Assembly (NCBI RefSeq): GCF_002887735.1
Contig: NZ_PKQP01000003.1
Coordinates: 186,001-250,000, forward strand
Direction of reading: 5' to 3'
Source: Stenotrophomonas bentonitica
GTDB lineage: Bacteria; Pseudomonadota; Gammaproteobacteria; Xanthomonadales; Xanthomonadaceae
DNA: 64,000 nt
This document shows, piece by piece, positions 8,355 through 17,195 of this stretch. Position 1 is the stretch's first letter; each line of letters opens with the position of its first letter. The position numbers were made by a program, and so were the translations under genes. The notes under the pieces are model-generated. The model was not told where the DNA came from. It saw only the letters and a program-made list of their open reading frames with translations, and did not search any database.

Positions 8355-8999
8355 ATGACCGCGCTCCGCCAGATCACCCCGCTCGACCACCTGCTGACCG
8401 AAGCCCAGCGGGCCCTGGATACGGTGTTCGGCAATCCGCCGGCCAGCCGCCCCTACCCCGCCGAGGGCACCCCGGACGTGCAGATGGCCGCACCCGAGCG
8501 CCGCCACGCCGCCGGCCTGATGCGCATCAACCACGTCGGCGAGGTCTGCGCCCAGGGCCTGTACTTCGGCCAGGCCGCGGTCGCCCGCGAGCCGGAAACC
8601 CGCGCCCACCTGCTCGATGCGGCCCAGGAAGAGACCGACCATCTGGCCTGGTGCGCCCAGCGCCTGCGCGAACTGGACAGCCGTCCCAGCCTGTTCAACC
8701 CGATCTGGTATGCCGGCAGCTACACCATCGGCACCCTGGCCGGCCTGCGCGGGGACGGCTGGAACCTGGGCTTCGTGGTCGAAACCGAGCGCCAGGTGGA
8801 AGCCCATCTGGACGAACACCTGGACACCCTGCCGCCGGCCGACCTGCGCAGCCGCGAGGTGATCAAGGTGATGAAGATCGACGAGGCCCGCCATGCCGAC
8901 CACGCCGAGCATGCCGGCGCGCGCAGGCTGCCCGCCCCGATCCCATCGGTGATGGCGCTGGCCTCCAAGGTCATGAAGACCATCGCGTACCGCCTTTAA
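8355..8999 (+). CDS. coq7: 3-demethoxyubiquinol 3-hydroxylase (Coq7-type)
   Basis: A 214-residue diiron monooxygenase that carries out the late C6 hydroxylation in ubiquinone synthesis at the membrane face. The ferritin-like carboxylate/histidine ligands are in [26 protein letters not shown], and [13 protein letters not shown] near the C-terminus. This is the bacterial Coq7 form used by Pseudomonas and Xanthomonas relatives in place of UbiF. ATG 8355 opens the frame. It stands alone, and its 3' side carries strong hairpins (9032-9052) that may end transcription. Confidence 0.93.
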   Translation: MTALRQITPLDHLLTEAQRALDTVFGNPPASRPYPAEGTPDVQMAAPERRHAAGLMRINHVGEVCAQGLYFGQAAVAREPETRAHLLDAAQEETDHLAWCAQRLRELDSRPSLFNPIWYAGSYTIGTLAGLRGDGWNLGFVVETERQVEAHLDEHLDTLPPADLRSREVIKVMKIDEARHADHAEHAGARRLPAPIPSVMALASKVMKTIAYRL

Positions 9000-9031
9000 G
9001 CCTCCACCGCGCCGCGTGCATCGGGTGAAAA

Positions 9032-9121
9032 GCCCCCCTGAGTCAGGGGGGCGCCGCGAAGCGGCGGGGGTATGGGTGTTCAGTGAGCCGGGGGCCCACG
9101 GTTCGCACAGCGAACCGTGGG
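9032..9121. repeat. Palindromic hairpins between coq7 and sugE
   Basis: Two perfect palindromes occur here: 9032-9052 (arm GCCCCCCTGA, practically no loop) and 9095-9121 (arm CCCACGGTTCGC, loop ACA). The second copies the architecture of the hairpin at 7163-7189, including the following GGGAGCGCCAG versus GGGCGCCAG. Neither has a T-run. They lie between the convergent genes coq7 and sugE and could still limit read-through. Confidence 0.5.
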
Positions 9122-9145
9122 AGCGCCAGCGCGAATGCGAGGGCG

Positions 9146-9463
9146 TTACCCCGAGACCAGCTTCAGCCCGATCACCCCGGCCACGATCAACGCGATGCAG
9201 GCCAGCCGCGACGGCGAAGCGCTGTCGCCGAACAGGAAGATGCCCAGCATCGCCACGCCCAGTGCGCCGATCCCGGTCCAGATCGCATAGGCGGTGCCGA
9301 CCGGAATGGATTTCATGGCCTGGCTCATCAGGTACAGGCTGACCAGGGCGGCGGCGACGGTGGCCAGCGTGGGAAGGGGCTTGCTGAAGCCTTCGGAGTA
9401 CTTCATTCCGATGGCGAAGCCGATCTCGAACAGACCGGCCACAAGAAGATAGATCCAGGGCAT
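9146..9463 (-). CDS. sugE: SMR-family transporter SugE/Gdx (probable guanidinium exporter)
   Basis: A 105-residue protein with four hydrophobic helices, the small multidrug resistance fold that works as an antiparallel dimer exchanging cation for protons. The essential glutamate is in the first helix (LVAGLFEIGFAIGMKYSEGF), and the SIPVGTAYAIWTGIGALG motif is in the third segment, both as in the SugE/Gdx subgroup. That subgroup is known to export guanidinium rather than broad drugs. The leader at 9481-9586 contains two ACGR-loop hairpins resembling a guanidine-II riboswitch, which fits this substrate. A possible SD (AAGGAA) stands 6-7 bases before the ATG. Confidence 0.93.
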   Translation of the reverse strand: MPWIYLLVAGLFEIGFAIGMKYSEGFSKPLPTLATVAAALVSLYLMSQAMKSIPVGTAYAIWTGIGALGVAMLGIFLFGDSASPSRLACIALIVAGVIGLKLVSG

Positions 9464-9480
9464 GGGGGATTCCTTGGGTT

Positions 9481-9519
9481 AACAAAAACAAAACGGCCCG
9501 GTGTTTTCACACCGGACCG
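9481..9519 (-). terminator. Intrinsic terminator between speD and sugE (possible riboswitch expression platform)
   Basis: On the minus strand an 11-bp stem (arm CGGTCCGGTGT, one G-T wobble) with a GAAA loop (9494-9519) is followed by TTTTGTTTTTGTT (9481-9493). It lies about 120 bases after speD and only 18 bases before the sugE start codon. It therefore either ends speD mRNA or controls sugE in cis. Confidence 0.8.
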
Positions 9520-9586
9520 TCGTCGGTAGCTGCCGTGGAACCCGATTTTGCGCAAACACCGGTTCCACAGGGCGGGCCGTCCCGCC
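9516..9586 (-). promoter_or_regulatory. Candidate guanidine-II (mini-ykkC) riboswitch before sugE
   Basis: Read 5'->3' on the minus strand there are two hairpins with ACGR tetraloops closed by G-C. The first is GGCGGG-ACGG-CCCGCC (9571-9586); the second is ACCG-ACGA-CGGT (9516-9527). Paired ACGR-loop stems before a SugE gene are the definition of the mini-ykkC/guanidine-II class. The 43-base linker is a little long for the class but contains its own 8-bp stem (GTGGAACC with GGTTCCAC, 9535-9542/9561-9568), which would bring the two hairpins together. The second hairpin shares bases with the terminator stem at 9494-9519. The linker sequence CCGGTGTTT can also pair with the terminator's 3' arm. 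The second stem is only 4 bp, the main weakness. Confidence 0.6.
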
Positions 9587-9635
9587 TGGACGACGCCGGC
9601 CGGGGCCAGGCCCGGACGACATCGCAGGGTGTGCC

Positions 9636-10430
9636 TTACTCGGCCAGGTTGCGCCCGTGGAACAGCTCTTCGATCTCACGACGCAGCAGCGCCTCGATCT
9701 TCATGCGTTCCTTGAACGACAGGTTCTTGGCCTTCTCTTCGAACAGGTACTGGTCCAGGTCGAAGTCCTTCAGGTGCATCTTCGTGTGGAAGATGTTTTC
9801 CTGATAGACATTGACGTCGAACATCTCGTAGCGCGACTTGATGTTCTTGGCCAGGAAGTTCTGGATCGAGTTGATCTTGTGATCGATGTAGTGCTTCTTG
9901 CCCTTCACGTCACGGGTGAAGCCACGCACGCGGTAGTCCATGATCACGATGTCCGATTCCAGACTCTCGATCAGGTAGTTCAGCGCTTTCAGCGGGGAAA
10001 TCACGCCACAGGTGGCCACATCGATGTCCGCGCGGAACGTGGCGATGCCCTCCTGCGGATGGGTTTCCGGGTAGGTATGGACAGTGATGTGGCTCTTGTC
10101 CATGTGGGCGACCACGGCGTCGGAGATCAGCTCCTTGCCGGCCTGCTTCTTGTCGATCACCGGCTCTTCCGAGATCAGGATCGTCACCGAGGCACCCTGG
10201 GGGTCGTAGTCCTGGCGGGCCACGTTCAGGATGTTCGCGCCGATGATCTCGGCAACGTCGGTCAGGATCTGAGTCAGCCTATCGGCGTTGTACTCTTCAT
10301 CAATATATTCGATGTAACGCTGACGCTCCTCTTCGGTGCGGGCGTAACAGACGTCATAGATGTTGAAGCTCAGCGCCTTGGTGAGGTTGTTGAAACCCTG
10401 CAACCTCAGGCGAGGCAACGGCTTGACCAC
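9636..10430 (-). CDS. speD: S-adenosylmethionine decarboxylase proenzyme
   Basis: A 264-residue proenzyme, the same length as E. coli SpeD. It cleaves itself before S113 ([11 protein letters not shown]) to form the pyruvoyl cofactor and converts SAM into the aminopropyl donor for spermidine synthase. The cleavage Lys-Ser pair is at 112-113, one residue off E. coli numbering. The GTG at 10430 ([20 protein letters not shown]) matches family starts, with an AGGA about 12 bases upstream. Its partners speA and speE lie 50 kb away at 59-62 kb. Confidence 0.97.
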   Translation of the reverse strand: MVKPLPRLRLQGFNNLTKALSFNIYDVCYARTEEERQRYIEYIDEEYNADRLTQILTDVAEIIGANILNVARQDYDPQGASVTILISEEPVIDKKQAGKELISDAVVAHMDKSHITVHTYPETHPQEGIATFRADIDVATCGVISPLKALNYLIESLESDIVIMDYRVRGFTRDVKGKKHYIDHKINSIQNFLAKNIKSRYEMFDVNVYQENIFHTKMHLKDFDLDQYLFEEKAKNLSFKERMKIEALLRREIEELFHGRNLAE

Positions 10431-10528
10431 GGCGGTCGATCCTGTGTGTGGTGGGAAAGAAGTAATTATGGGGCAAAGTGATCGGGGGCGAAACTTGCAT
10501 TGAAACGAGTAGCTGTGCTCGGTTTGCC

Positions 10529-10550
10529 CTTAACAATTCGGATCGTTAAG
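10529..10550. promoter_or_regulatory. Inverted repeat upstream of clp
   Basis: CTTAAC and GTTAAG face each other across 10 bases in the 170-base speD-clp intergenic region, about 50 bases before the clp start. A TTGCCC (10524-10529) with TAAGCT 17 bases later could form a weak promoter here. An operator role is speculative. Confidence 0.25.
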
Positions 10551-10600
10551 CTCCCGGCACATAGCCGTGAATTCTTCATGAGCAATCGGAGCGCCTCAAC

Positions 10601-11266
10601 GTGTCAACTGTGCGCCTTGCCACAAGTCCATTGGCCCTGGATATCGCAACAATCGATCGCTTCCTGGCCCACAGCCACCGCCGCCGTTATCCCGCCCGTA
10701 CCGACGTATTCCGTCCGGGGGATCCGGCAGGCACCCTGTACTACGTCATCAGCGGCTCCGTCTCAATAATGGCTGAGGAAGATGACGATCGTGAGCTGGT
10801 GCTGGGCTACTTCGGCTCGGGAGAGTTCGTCGGCGAGATGGGGCTGTTCGTGGAATCGGACCGCCGCGAGGTGATCCTGCGCACCCGCACCCCGTGCGAA
10901 CTGGCCGAGATCAGCTACGAACGCCTGCATCAGCTGTTCCTCGGCCCGCTCTCCGCCGATGCCCCGCGGCTGCTCTACTCGATCGGCCAGCAGCTCTCCA
11001 AGCGCCTGCTCGACACCAGCAGGAAAGCCAGCCGCCTGGCCTTCCTGGACGTGACCGACCGCATCGTGCGGACCCTGCACGACCTGTCCCGCGAGCCGGA
11101 GGCCATGAGCCACCCGCAGGGCACCCAGCTGCGCGTCTCGCGCCAGGAGCTGGCGCGCCTAGTCGGCTGCTCGCGTGAGATGGCCGGCCGCGTGTTGAAG
11201 AAGCTGCAGACCGACGGGCTGCTGCATGCCCGCGGCAAGACCGTCGTTCTGTACGGCACCCGTTGA
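10601..11266 (+). CDS. clp: CRP-like global regulator Clp
   Basis: A 221-residue CRP/FNR-family DNA-binding protein. Residues about 10-125 form the cyclic-nucleotide-binding barrel (GTLYYVISGSVSIMAEEDDD, GYFGSGEFVGEMGLF). Residues about 155-215 form the winged helix, with the recognition region VSRQELARLVGCSREMAGRV. The sequence is very close to Xanthomonas Clp. There the protein binds c-di-GMP, which lowers DNA binding, and links DSF quorum sensing to virulence and enzyme secretion. The only in-frame start after the upstream stop is GTG 10601, preceded by GGAG at about 10 bases; this makes it roughly 9 residues shorter than Xanthomonas Clp. It is a plausible downstream reader of the c-di-GMP proteins in this window. 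Confidence 0.95.
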   Translation: MSTVRLATSPLALDIATIDRFLAHSHRRRYPARTDVFRPGDPAGTLYYVISGSVSIMAEEDDDRELVLGYFGSGEFVGEMGLFVESDRREVILRTRTPCELAEISYERLHQLFLGPLSADAPRLLYSIGQQLSKRLLDTSRKASRLAFLDVTDRIVRTLHDLSREPEAMSHPQGTQLRVSRQELARLVGCSREMAGRVLKKLQTDGLLHARGKTVVLYGTR

Positions 11267-11276
11267 TCCTGCCCGC

Positions 11277-11362
11277 GTAGTGCCGGCCGCTGGCCGGCAA
11301 CCACGCAGATCCCCCCCTGCCCGTCGACCTGGACGAGGTTGCCGGCCGGCGGCCGGCACTAC
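11277..11362. repeat. Inverted pair of SMAG-type (GTAG) repeats
   Basis: One copy begins GTAGTGCCGGCC at 11277 and ends about 11300. A second, reversed copy ends GGCACTAC at 11362 (start about 11339). Each folds into its own hairpin, and the two can pair with each other. This dimer sits between clp and the exporter gene at 11390, 10 bases after the clp stop, and matches the GTAG-headed repeats described in Stenotrophomonas maltophilia. Confidence 0.85.
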
Positions 11363-11389
11363 CTGCCCATTTGCCGCTAGGCTGTTCGC

Positions 11390-12151
11390 ATGGAACTTGG
11401 CAGCGAATTCTATTGGTTCATCCTGATCGGCCTAGGCGCACAGCTGGTCGATGGCGCATTGGGCATGGCCTTCGGGCTGGTGTCCTCCTCGGTGATGCTG
11501 AGCATGGGCGTGCCGCCGGCAGCCGTGAGCGCCAGCGTGCACACCGCTGAAGTCTTCACCACCGGCGCCTCCGGGGTGTCGCACCTGGTCGCCGGCAACG
11601 TGGATCGCCGGCTGTTCCTGCGCCTGGCCCTTCCCGGCGCGGTCGGTGGTGTGGTGGGGGCCTACGTGCTGACCCAGCTGCCCGGTGACGTGATTCGCCC
11701 CTTCATCTATATGTATCTGCTGGTGCTGGCCATCTTCATCCTGCTGCGCGCGGCCGGCCGGATGCTGCCGGCGCAGGAAGTGAAGCGTGTCCCGCTGCTG
11801 GGCTTCGTGGCCGGCCTGCTGGATGCCAGCGGCGGCGGTGGCTGGGGCCCGGTGGCCACCTCCACCCTGCTCGCCCGCGGCGGAAAGGCCCGCACCACCA
11901 TCGGCACGGTCAATGCCGCCGAGTTCGTGGTGACCCTCGCGGTGTCGATCACCTTCCTACTGACCATGGGCGTGCAGTACCTGAACATCGTCGCCGGCCT
12001 GCTGATCGGCGGCATGATGGCTGCGCCGATCGCCGCGATTCTGGTCAAGAACGTCAAGGAACGCTGGGTGTTGATCGCCGTCGGCGTGCTGGTCCTGGGC
12101 ATCAGCCTGTTCCAGATCAGCCACGCAATCGTGCAGTGGCGCGCAGGCTGA
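11390..12151 (+). CDS. Sulfite exporter TauE/SafE family membrane protein
   Basis: A 253-residue protein with about eight hydrophobic helices and the two half-repeats of the TauE/SafE fold. The first has GLGAQLVDGALGMAFG near residue 12; the second begins GLLDASGGGGWGPVAT near 143. Family members move organosulfonates, sulfite or related small anions across the inner membrane, but the substrate cannot be read from sequence. No sulfur-metabolism gene is adjacent, so the role remains open. ATG 11390 is the only suitable start. It converges with the HAD phosphatase gene. Confidence 0.85.
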   Translation: MELGSEFYWFILIGLGAQLVDGALGMAFGLVSSSVMLSMGVPPAAVSASVHTAEVFTTGASGVSHLVAGNVDRRLFLRLALPGAVGGVVGAYVLTQLPGDVIRPFIYMYLLVLAIFILLRAAGRMLPAQEVKRVPLLGFVAGLLDASGGGGWGPVATSTLLARGGKARTTIGTVNAAEFVVTLAVSITFLLTMGVQYLNIVAGLLIGGMMAAPIAAILVKNVKERWVLIAVGVLVLGISLFQISHAIVQWRAG

Positions 12152-12201
12152 GCCGGACGCGACACGCTTTTCAGCCCTTCCCGGGCGTTTTCAGCGCCGG
12201 A

Positions 12202-12918
12202 TCAGACCGGGTCGCCGGCCCGGTCCACGCAGCCCCAGTTGAGCACCGGGGTATCCGGGGGCAGCACCTGGCGGAAGTACGCCACCCGCGAGGCCTTGGG
12301 ATTGACCACGACCGGCGCGGCCGCGGCCAGCAGCAGCGGCAGGTCGGCGCTGCTGTCGGAGTAGGCGACGTCGATCTCGCCATACCCGCGCTCGCGCAGC
12401 ATCCGCATCTTTTCTTCGTTGTGGCAGTGCCGGGTGGCGATGACCGCGCCCAGGAACGGGCCGACCTCGCTGCCGATCACCGGCACGCCCTGGTGGGCGA
12501 CGAAGGCCAGGATCGCGCGGGCCAGTTCCGGCGGCGCACCGGTGGCGACCACCACGCGGTCTCCGGCGGCCCGGTGGCGGGCAAACACCTCCAGCGCGAC
12601 CGGCAGCAGGCGGCGGCGGATGTCGGCCTCGTGCTTGAGCACGTAGCGGTCGATCACCTTGTTGAACTCGCGCGCCCGGTGCAGGCCGAACGTGGCGATC
12701 CAGACATAGCCGGAGATGCCGCGGCGCCGGGTCGGCAGGAACGCCACCAGCGGGCCGAGCAGCGGCGTGGCGATGAGGGCGGCCAGCAGCCGCAGCGGGT
12801 TGCGCTTGATCAGCCAGGCGAACAGATGGCTGCCGGAATCGCCGTCATACAGGGTGTGATCGAAATCGAAGACCACCAGCGGGGCGTCGTCGCGCGGCGT
12901 TGGGTAGATCGCTGTCAT
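12202..12918 (-). CDS. HAD-superfamily IB phosphatase, translationally coupled to trpC
   Basis: A 238-residue HAD hydrolase. Motif I is [11 protein letters not shown] (about residues 17-27; nucleophile and acid Asp), motif II is the Thr in [10 protein letters not shown], motif III is the Lys in NEEKMRML, and motif IV is [12 protein letters not shown]. This is the subfamily IB pattern of SerB and of phosphatidylglycerophosphatase-C-like proteins. An alpha-helical cap with hydrophobic [17 protein letters not shown] (about 40-60) hints at membrane or lipid contact. Its ATG overlaps the trpC stop (ATGA), so it is the last gene of the trp cluster. The substrate is unknown; a link to tryptophan is suggested only by coupling. 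Confidence 0.8.
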   Translation of the reverse strand: MTAIYPTPRDDAPLVVFDFDHTLYDGDSGSHLFAWLIKRNPLRLLAALIATPLLGPLVAFLPTRRRGISGYVWIATFGLHRAREFNKVIDRYVLKHEADIRRRLLPVALEVFARHRAAGDRVVVATGAPPELARAILAFVAHQGVPVIGSEVGPFLGAVIATRHCHNEEKMRMLRERGYGEIDVAYSDSSADLPLLLAAAAPVVVNPKASRVAYFRQVLPPDTPVLNWGCVDRAGDPV

Positions 12919-13709
12919 GCGCTGAAGAATAGCTGACGCAGGCCCTCGCCGGGCTCTTCCACGCGCATGAAGGCCTCGCCGACCAGGAACGCATTGACCC
13001 CGGCCTCACGCATCACCGAGACATCGGCCGGGCCGAGGATGCCGCTTTCGGTGACCAGCAGGCGGTCGCGCGGTACGGCCTGGCGCATGTCCAGCGTGGT
13101 CTGCAGCGAGACCTCGAAGGTGCGCAGGTTACGGTTGTTGATGCCGATCAGCGGCACCGGCACCTGGATGGCACGCTCCAGCTCGTCGATGTCGTGCACT
13201 TCCACCAGCACGTCCATGCCCAGCTGCATGGCCAGGTCGGAAAGCTCGGCCAGCTGGCGGTCGTCCAAAGCAGCCACGATCAGCAGGATGCAGTCCGCGC
13301 CGAGCACGCGCGCTTCATACACCTGGTAGGCATCGATCACGAAGTCCTTGCGCAGCACCGGCAGCGTGCAGGCCTCCCGGGCCTGCTGCAGATAGGCATC
13401 GCTGCCTTGGAAGAAGTCCACGTCGGTCAGCACCGACAGGCAGCTGGCACCACCGAACTCGTAGCTCACCGCGATATCGGCCGGATGGAAGTCAGGGCGG
13501 ATCACGCCCTTGGACGGACTGGCCTTCTTGATCTCGGCGATCACGGCCGGGTTGCCGGCGGTGATCGAGGCGCGCAGCGCATCGGCGAACCCCCGCACCG
13601 GCGGGGCCTGCTCCACGCGCGAGATCAGCGCCTCCAGCGGCACCTGGGCACGGCGTGCGGCGACTTCTTCGGCCTTGCGGGCCAGGATGGTATCGAGGAT
13701 GTCGCTCAT
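12915..13709 (-). CDS. trpC: Indole-3-glycerol-phosphate synthase
   Basis: A 264-residue TIM-barrel enzyme that closes the ring of CdRP to indole-3-glycerol phosphate. It is a monofunctional TrpC, not fused to TrpF. Visible motifs are [14 protein letters not shown] (catalytic Lys of the ASPSKG loop), [29 protein letters not shown] and [10 protein letters not shown]. The start [12 protein letters not shown] at 13709 is the family one. It lies 63 bases after trpD and overlaps the HAD gene by 4 bases. Confidence 0.97.
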   Translation of the reverse strand: MSDILDTILARKAEEVAARRAQVPLEALISRVEQAPPVRGFADALRASITAGNPAVIAEIKKASPSKGVIRPDFHPADIAVSYEFGGASCLSVLTDVDFFQGSDAYLQQAREACTLPVLRKDFVIDAYQVYEARVLGADCILLIVAALDDRQLAELSDLAMQLGMDVLVEVHDIDELERAIQVPVPLIGINNRNLRTFEVSLQTTLDMRQAVPRDRLLVTESGILGPADVSVMREAGVNAFLVGEAFMRVEEPGEGLRQLFFSA

Positions 13710-13772
13710 GTCATTGGGGTCCTGGAGGCCGGCCATTATCGGCCAGCCCCGCTGAATTCTGAAAACGCGGGC

Positions 13773-14810
13773 TCAGACGGCCCCGCGGATGCGGCGGGTG
13801 GCGGCCACGTACTGCTCCATCCGCGAGCGCGCACTGCCATCGGCCAGCACCGCGCGCGCGCGGGCCAGGCCATCGGCGATGCTGTCGGCGACACCGGCCA
13901 CATACAGGGCGGCGCCGGCGTTGAGGGCGACGATGTCCAGCGCCGGGCCGGGCTGGTTGTCGAGCACGCCGCGCAGCATGGCGATGGATTCCTCCGGACT
14001 CTCGACCTTGAGGTTGCGGCTGGCCGACATCGCGATACCGAAGTCTTCCGGATGGATCTCGTACTCGCGCACCTTGCCGTCGCGCAGCTCGCCGACCAGC
14101 GTGCCGGCGCCGAGCGAGATCTCATCCATGTTGTCGCGACCCCACACCACCAGCGCGCGCTCGGCACCGAGTTCGCGCAGCACGCGTGCCTGGATGCCGA
14201 CCAGATCCGGGTGGAACACGCCCATCAGCACATTGGTCGCACCGACCGGATTGGTCAGCGGGCCGAGGATGTTGAAGATCGTACGCACGCCCATTTCGCG
14301 GCGCACCGGCGCGACGACCTTCATCGCCGGGTGGTGCATCGGCGCGAACATGAAGCCGATGCCGGTCTCGGTGATCGCGCGCGCGACCTCCTCCGGCTGC
14401 AGATCGATGATCGCGCCCAGTGCCTCGACTGCATCGGCACTGCCGGACTTGGAGGAAACACTGCGGTTGCCATGCTTGGCCACCTTGGCCCCGGCCGCAG
14501 ACACCACGAACATCGCGCAGGTGGAAATGTTGAAGGTGTGCGAACCATCCCCACCGGTGCCGACGATATCCACCAGATGTGTCTTGTCCTCCACCGGTAC
14601 CGCGAGGGCGAGCTCGCGCATCACGGTGGCGGCACCGGCGATTTCGCCGATGGTTTCCTTCTTGACCCGCAGGCCGGTCAGGATCGCGGCGGTCATCACC
14701 GGCGACACGTCACCGCGCATGATCTGCCGCATCAGGTCGACCATTTCGTCGAAGAAGATCTCGCGGTGCTCGATGGTGCGCTGCAGGGCTTCCTGGGGGG
14801 AGAAGGTCAT
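13773..14810 (-). CDS. trpD: Anthranilate phosphoribosyltransferase
   Basis: A 345-residue enzyme joining anthranilate and PRPP. The PRPP-binding [14 protein letters not shown] lies near residue 82, followed by [16 protein letters not shown] and the [12 protein letters not shown] stretch in the middle. Length is normal for a stand-alone TrpD. Start [18 protein letters not shown] at 14810. It follows trpG by 32 bases in trpG-D-C order. Confidence 0.97.
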   Translation of the reverse strand: MTFSPQEALQRTIEHREIFFDEMVDLMRQIMRGDVSPVMTAAILTGLRVKKETIGEIAGAATVMRELALAVPVEDKTHLVDIVGTGGDGSHTFNISTCAMFVVSAAGAKVAKHGNRSVSSKSGSADAVEALGAIIDLQPEEVARAITETGIGFMFAPMHHPAMKVVAPVRREMGVRTIFNILGPLTNPVGATNVLMGVFHPDLVGIQARVLRELGAERALVVWGRDNMDEISLGAGTLVGELRDGKVREYEIHPEDFGIAMSASRNLKVESPEESIAMLRGVLDNQPGPALDIVALNAGAALYVAGVADSIADGLARARAVLADGSARSRMEQYVAATRRIRGAV

Positions 14811-14842
14811 GCGGGGTCCTTTGTGGTGCAGGTGCGGCGCGC

Positions 14843-15421
<579 letters not shown>

Positions 15422-15452
15422 GGTCAGGGTCCGTCTTGAATGGGGAAGTGGC

Positions 15453-15470
15453 GTGCACGCAACCGTGCAC
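15453..15470 (-). other. Intercistronic hairpin between trpE and trpG
   Basis: GTGCACG pairs perfectly with CGTGCAC around a CAAC loop in the 75-base trpE-trpG gap. There is no T-run. It could stabilise or process the trpE mRNA, or thin read-through into trpG. Confidence 0.4.
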
Positions 15471-15496
15471 GTGTCAGGCCGTTCGGCAGCAGTGCG

Positions 15497-16972
15497 TTAC
15501 AGGCCCTTGGCTGCCTGCGCCACGGCACGGAACAACGCGCGGCCCTTGTTCATCGTCTCGTCCCATTCCTTGCCGGGGTCGGAGTCGTAAACGATGCCGG
15601 CGCCCGCCTGCACGTGTAGGCGACCGTCCTTGATCACCGCGGTGCGGATCGCGATCGCGGTATCGGCATCGCCATGCCAGCCGATGTAGCCGATGCTGCC
15701 GGCGTAGACGTTGCGCTTGATCGGCTCCAGCTCGCGGATCACTTCCAGCGCGCGGATCTTCGGCGCGCCGCTGACGGTGCCGGCCGGGAACGTCGCACGC
15801 ATCACGTCGGCATAGCTCAGGCCCGGCTGCAGCTGCCCGGTGACCTCGCTGACGATGTGCATGACGTGGCTGTAGCGCTCGATCACGAACTGCTCGCCCA
15901 CTTCCACCGTGCCCGCCTTGGACACGCGGCCGGCATCATTGCGGCCGAGATCGATCAGCATCAGATGCTCGGCACGTTCCTTGGGATCGGCCAGCAGTTC
16001 CACTTCGAGTGCGTTGTCTTCCTCCACCGTCGCGCCGCGCGGGCGGGTGCCGGCGATCGGACGCACGGTGACTTCCCCGTCCTGCAGCCGCACCAGGATT
16101 TCCGGCGAGGAGCCGACCACCTGCACGTCGCCGGTATCGAGGAAATACATGTACGGCGAGGGATTGAGCGCACGCAGCGCGCGGTACACATCCACCGGGC
16201 GCGCCTTGAACGGCACGCTCAGGCGCTGGCTCAGCACCACCTGGAAGATGTCGCCGGCGCGGATGTATTCCTTGGATTTGTCGACCGCAGCGATGAAGCC
16301 TTCGCGGGTGAAGCCGGAGACGAAATCGTTCTCGTCCAGCACGTCGCGGGTGATCGGCGCGGGGTAGCCGGCACCGGGCGCACGCAGTTTGGCGACCAGC
16401 GCATCCAGCCGCGCCTGGGCCTCCTCCCATGCACCGGGCTGACCCGGGTCGGCATGCACGATCAGGTACAGGCGGCCCTTCAGGTTGTCGAACACCGCCA
16501 GTTCTTCGGAGTGCAGCAGCAGGATGTCCGGCGTGCCCAGCTCGTCGCGGCCACGCGGCGGCGCCAGGCGCGGTTCGATGTAGCCGATGCACTCGAAGCC
16601 GAACCAGCCGACCAGGCCGCCGGTGAAGCCGGGCAGACCGGCCAGCTTCGGCACCGAGTGGGCGCTGCGCAGGGCCTCGACCTCGGTGAACGGGTCGGCG
16701 ACCTCGCGGGTTTCCACCACGGTGCCGGATTCGCTGATGGTCAGGGTATGGCCGTGGAAGGCATACACCCGGCGCGCCGGCAGGCCGATGATGGAATAGC
16801 GCCCGAAGCGTTCGCCGCCCTCGACCGATTCAAACAGATAGGTATGCGGGCCGTCGGCGAGCTTCAGATAGACCGAGAGCGGCGTGTCCAGGTCGGACAG
16901 CACTTCACGGACGACGGGGATGCGGGTGTGGCCTTCAGCGGCCTGCTGCTGGAACTGCTCGAGCGTGATCAA
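15497..16972 (-). CDS. trpE: Anthranilate synthase component I
   Basis: A 491-residue chorismate-binding enzyme making anthranilate with TrpG. The regulatory YLFESVEGGERFGRYS segment near residue 50 corresponds to the Trp-feedback LLES motif. The catalytic domain shows IFQVVLSQRLSV, RPIAGTRPRGA, LIDLGRNDAGRVS and FPAGTVSGAPKIRA. A TTG at 16972 is chosen as start (LITLEQFQQQAAEG): it has GGAAGGA 8 bases upstream and matches related TrpE proteins, whereas the longer frame adds a Pro-rich tail. The start codon is overlapped by a Trp-rich leader reading frame (16935-17084) that probably controls it. Confidence 0.95.
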   Translation of the reverse strand: MITLEQFQQQAAEGHTRIPVVREVLSDLDTPLSVYLKLADGPHTYLFESVEGGERFGRYSIIGLPARRVYAFHGHTLTISESGTVVETREVADPFTEVEALRSAHSVPKLAGLPGFTGGLVGWFGFECIGYIEPRLAPPRGRDELGTPDILLLHSEELAVFDNLKGRLYLIVHADPGQPGAWEEAQARLDALVAKLRAPGAGYPAPITRDVLDENDFVSGFTREGFIAAVDKSKEYIRAGDIFQVVLSQRLSVPFKARPVDVYRALRALNPSPYMYFLDTGDVQVVGSSPEILVRLQDGEVTVRPIAGTRPRGATVEEDNALEVELLADPKERAEHLMLIDLGRNDAGRVSKAGTVEVGEQFVIERYSHVMHIVSEVTGQLQPGLSYADVMRATFPAGTVSGAPKIRALEVIRELEPIKRNVYAGSIGYIGWHGDADTAIAIRTAVIKDGRLHVQAGAGIVYDSDPGKEWDETMNKGRALFRAVAQAAKGL

Positions 16973-17084
16973 GACGACTTTCCTTCCGGGAAACGGCGGT
17001 GGCGGGACGGACGACGGCAACAGGCCACCATCGCCACCAACGGCGAGCGGAAGAAAGGGTATGCGGGGTCGTCAGAATGGACAC
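16935..17084 (-). CDS. Trp-rich leader reading frame (trpL-like) overlapping the trpE start
   Basis: From a GTG at 17084 the frame reads MSILTTPHTLSSARRWWRWW and continues for 29 more residues to a stop at 16935. Four of five consecutive codons are TGG (TGG TGG CGA TGG TGG, 17025-17039), the hallmark of a tryptophan-sensing leader. Unusually, no stop intervenes: the frame runs out of register through the trpE SD and TTG start and ends 38 bases inside trpE. A -10-like TACAGT (17091-17096) lies just upstream, so the message might begin at or near the GTG. The Trp-codon DNA (GGTGGCG) can pair with CGCCACC just before the trpE SD. An in-frame ATG at 17177 is an alternative, longer start. Confidence 0.65.
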   Translation of the reverse strand: MSILTTPHTLSSARRWWRWWPVAVVRPATAVSRKESRLDHARAVPAAGR

Positions 17085-17195
17085 CCGGCGACTGTACCTC
17101 AGCCCGGCGCGGGGGGGAACCCCGCCCGGGCCTGCGTGCAGCCGCTCCAAAGCCGACGTGGCGGCCCACTCCGGCATGGAGCGACTGCCCGGGCG

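Noticed and set aside
9481..9586. Guanidine-I (ykkC-I) or another riboswitch class before sugE
   Set aside because: The long conserved ykkC core is not present; only the two short ACGR hairpins of the guanidine-II class are seen.
16973..17024. A classical Trp attenuator terminator between the Trp codons and trpE
   Set aside because: No hairpin followed by a T-run is present in this interval; pairing partners exist but without a terminator.
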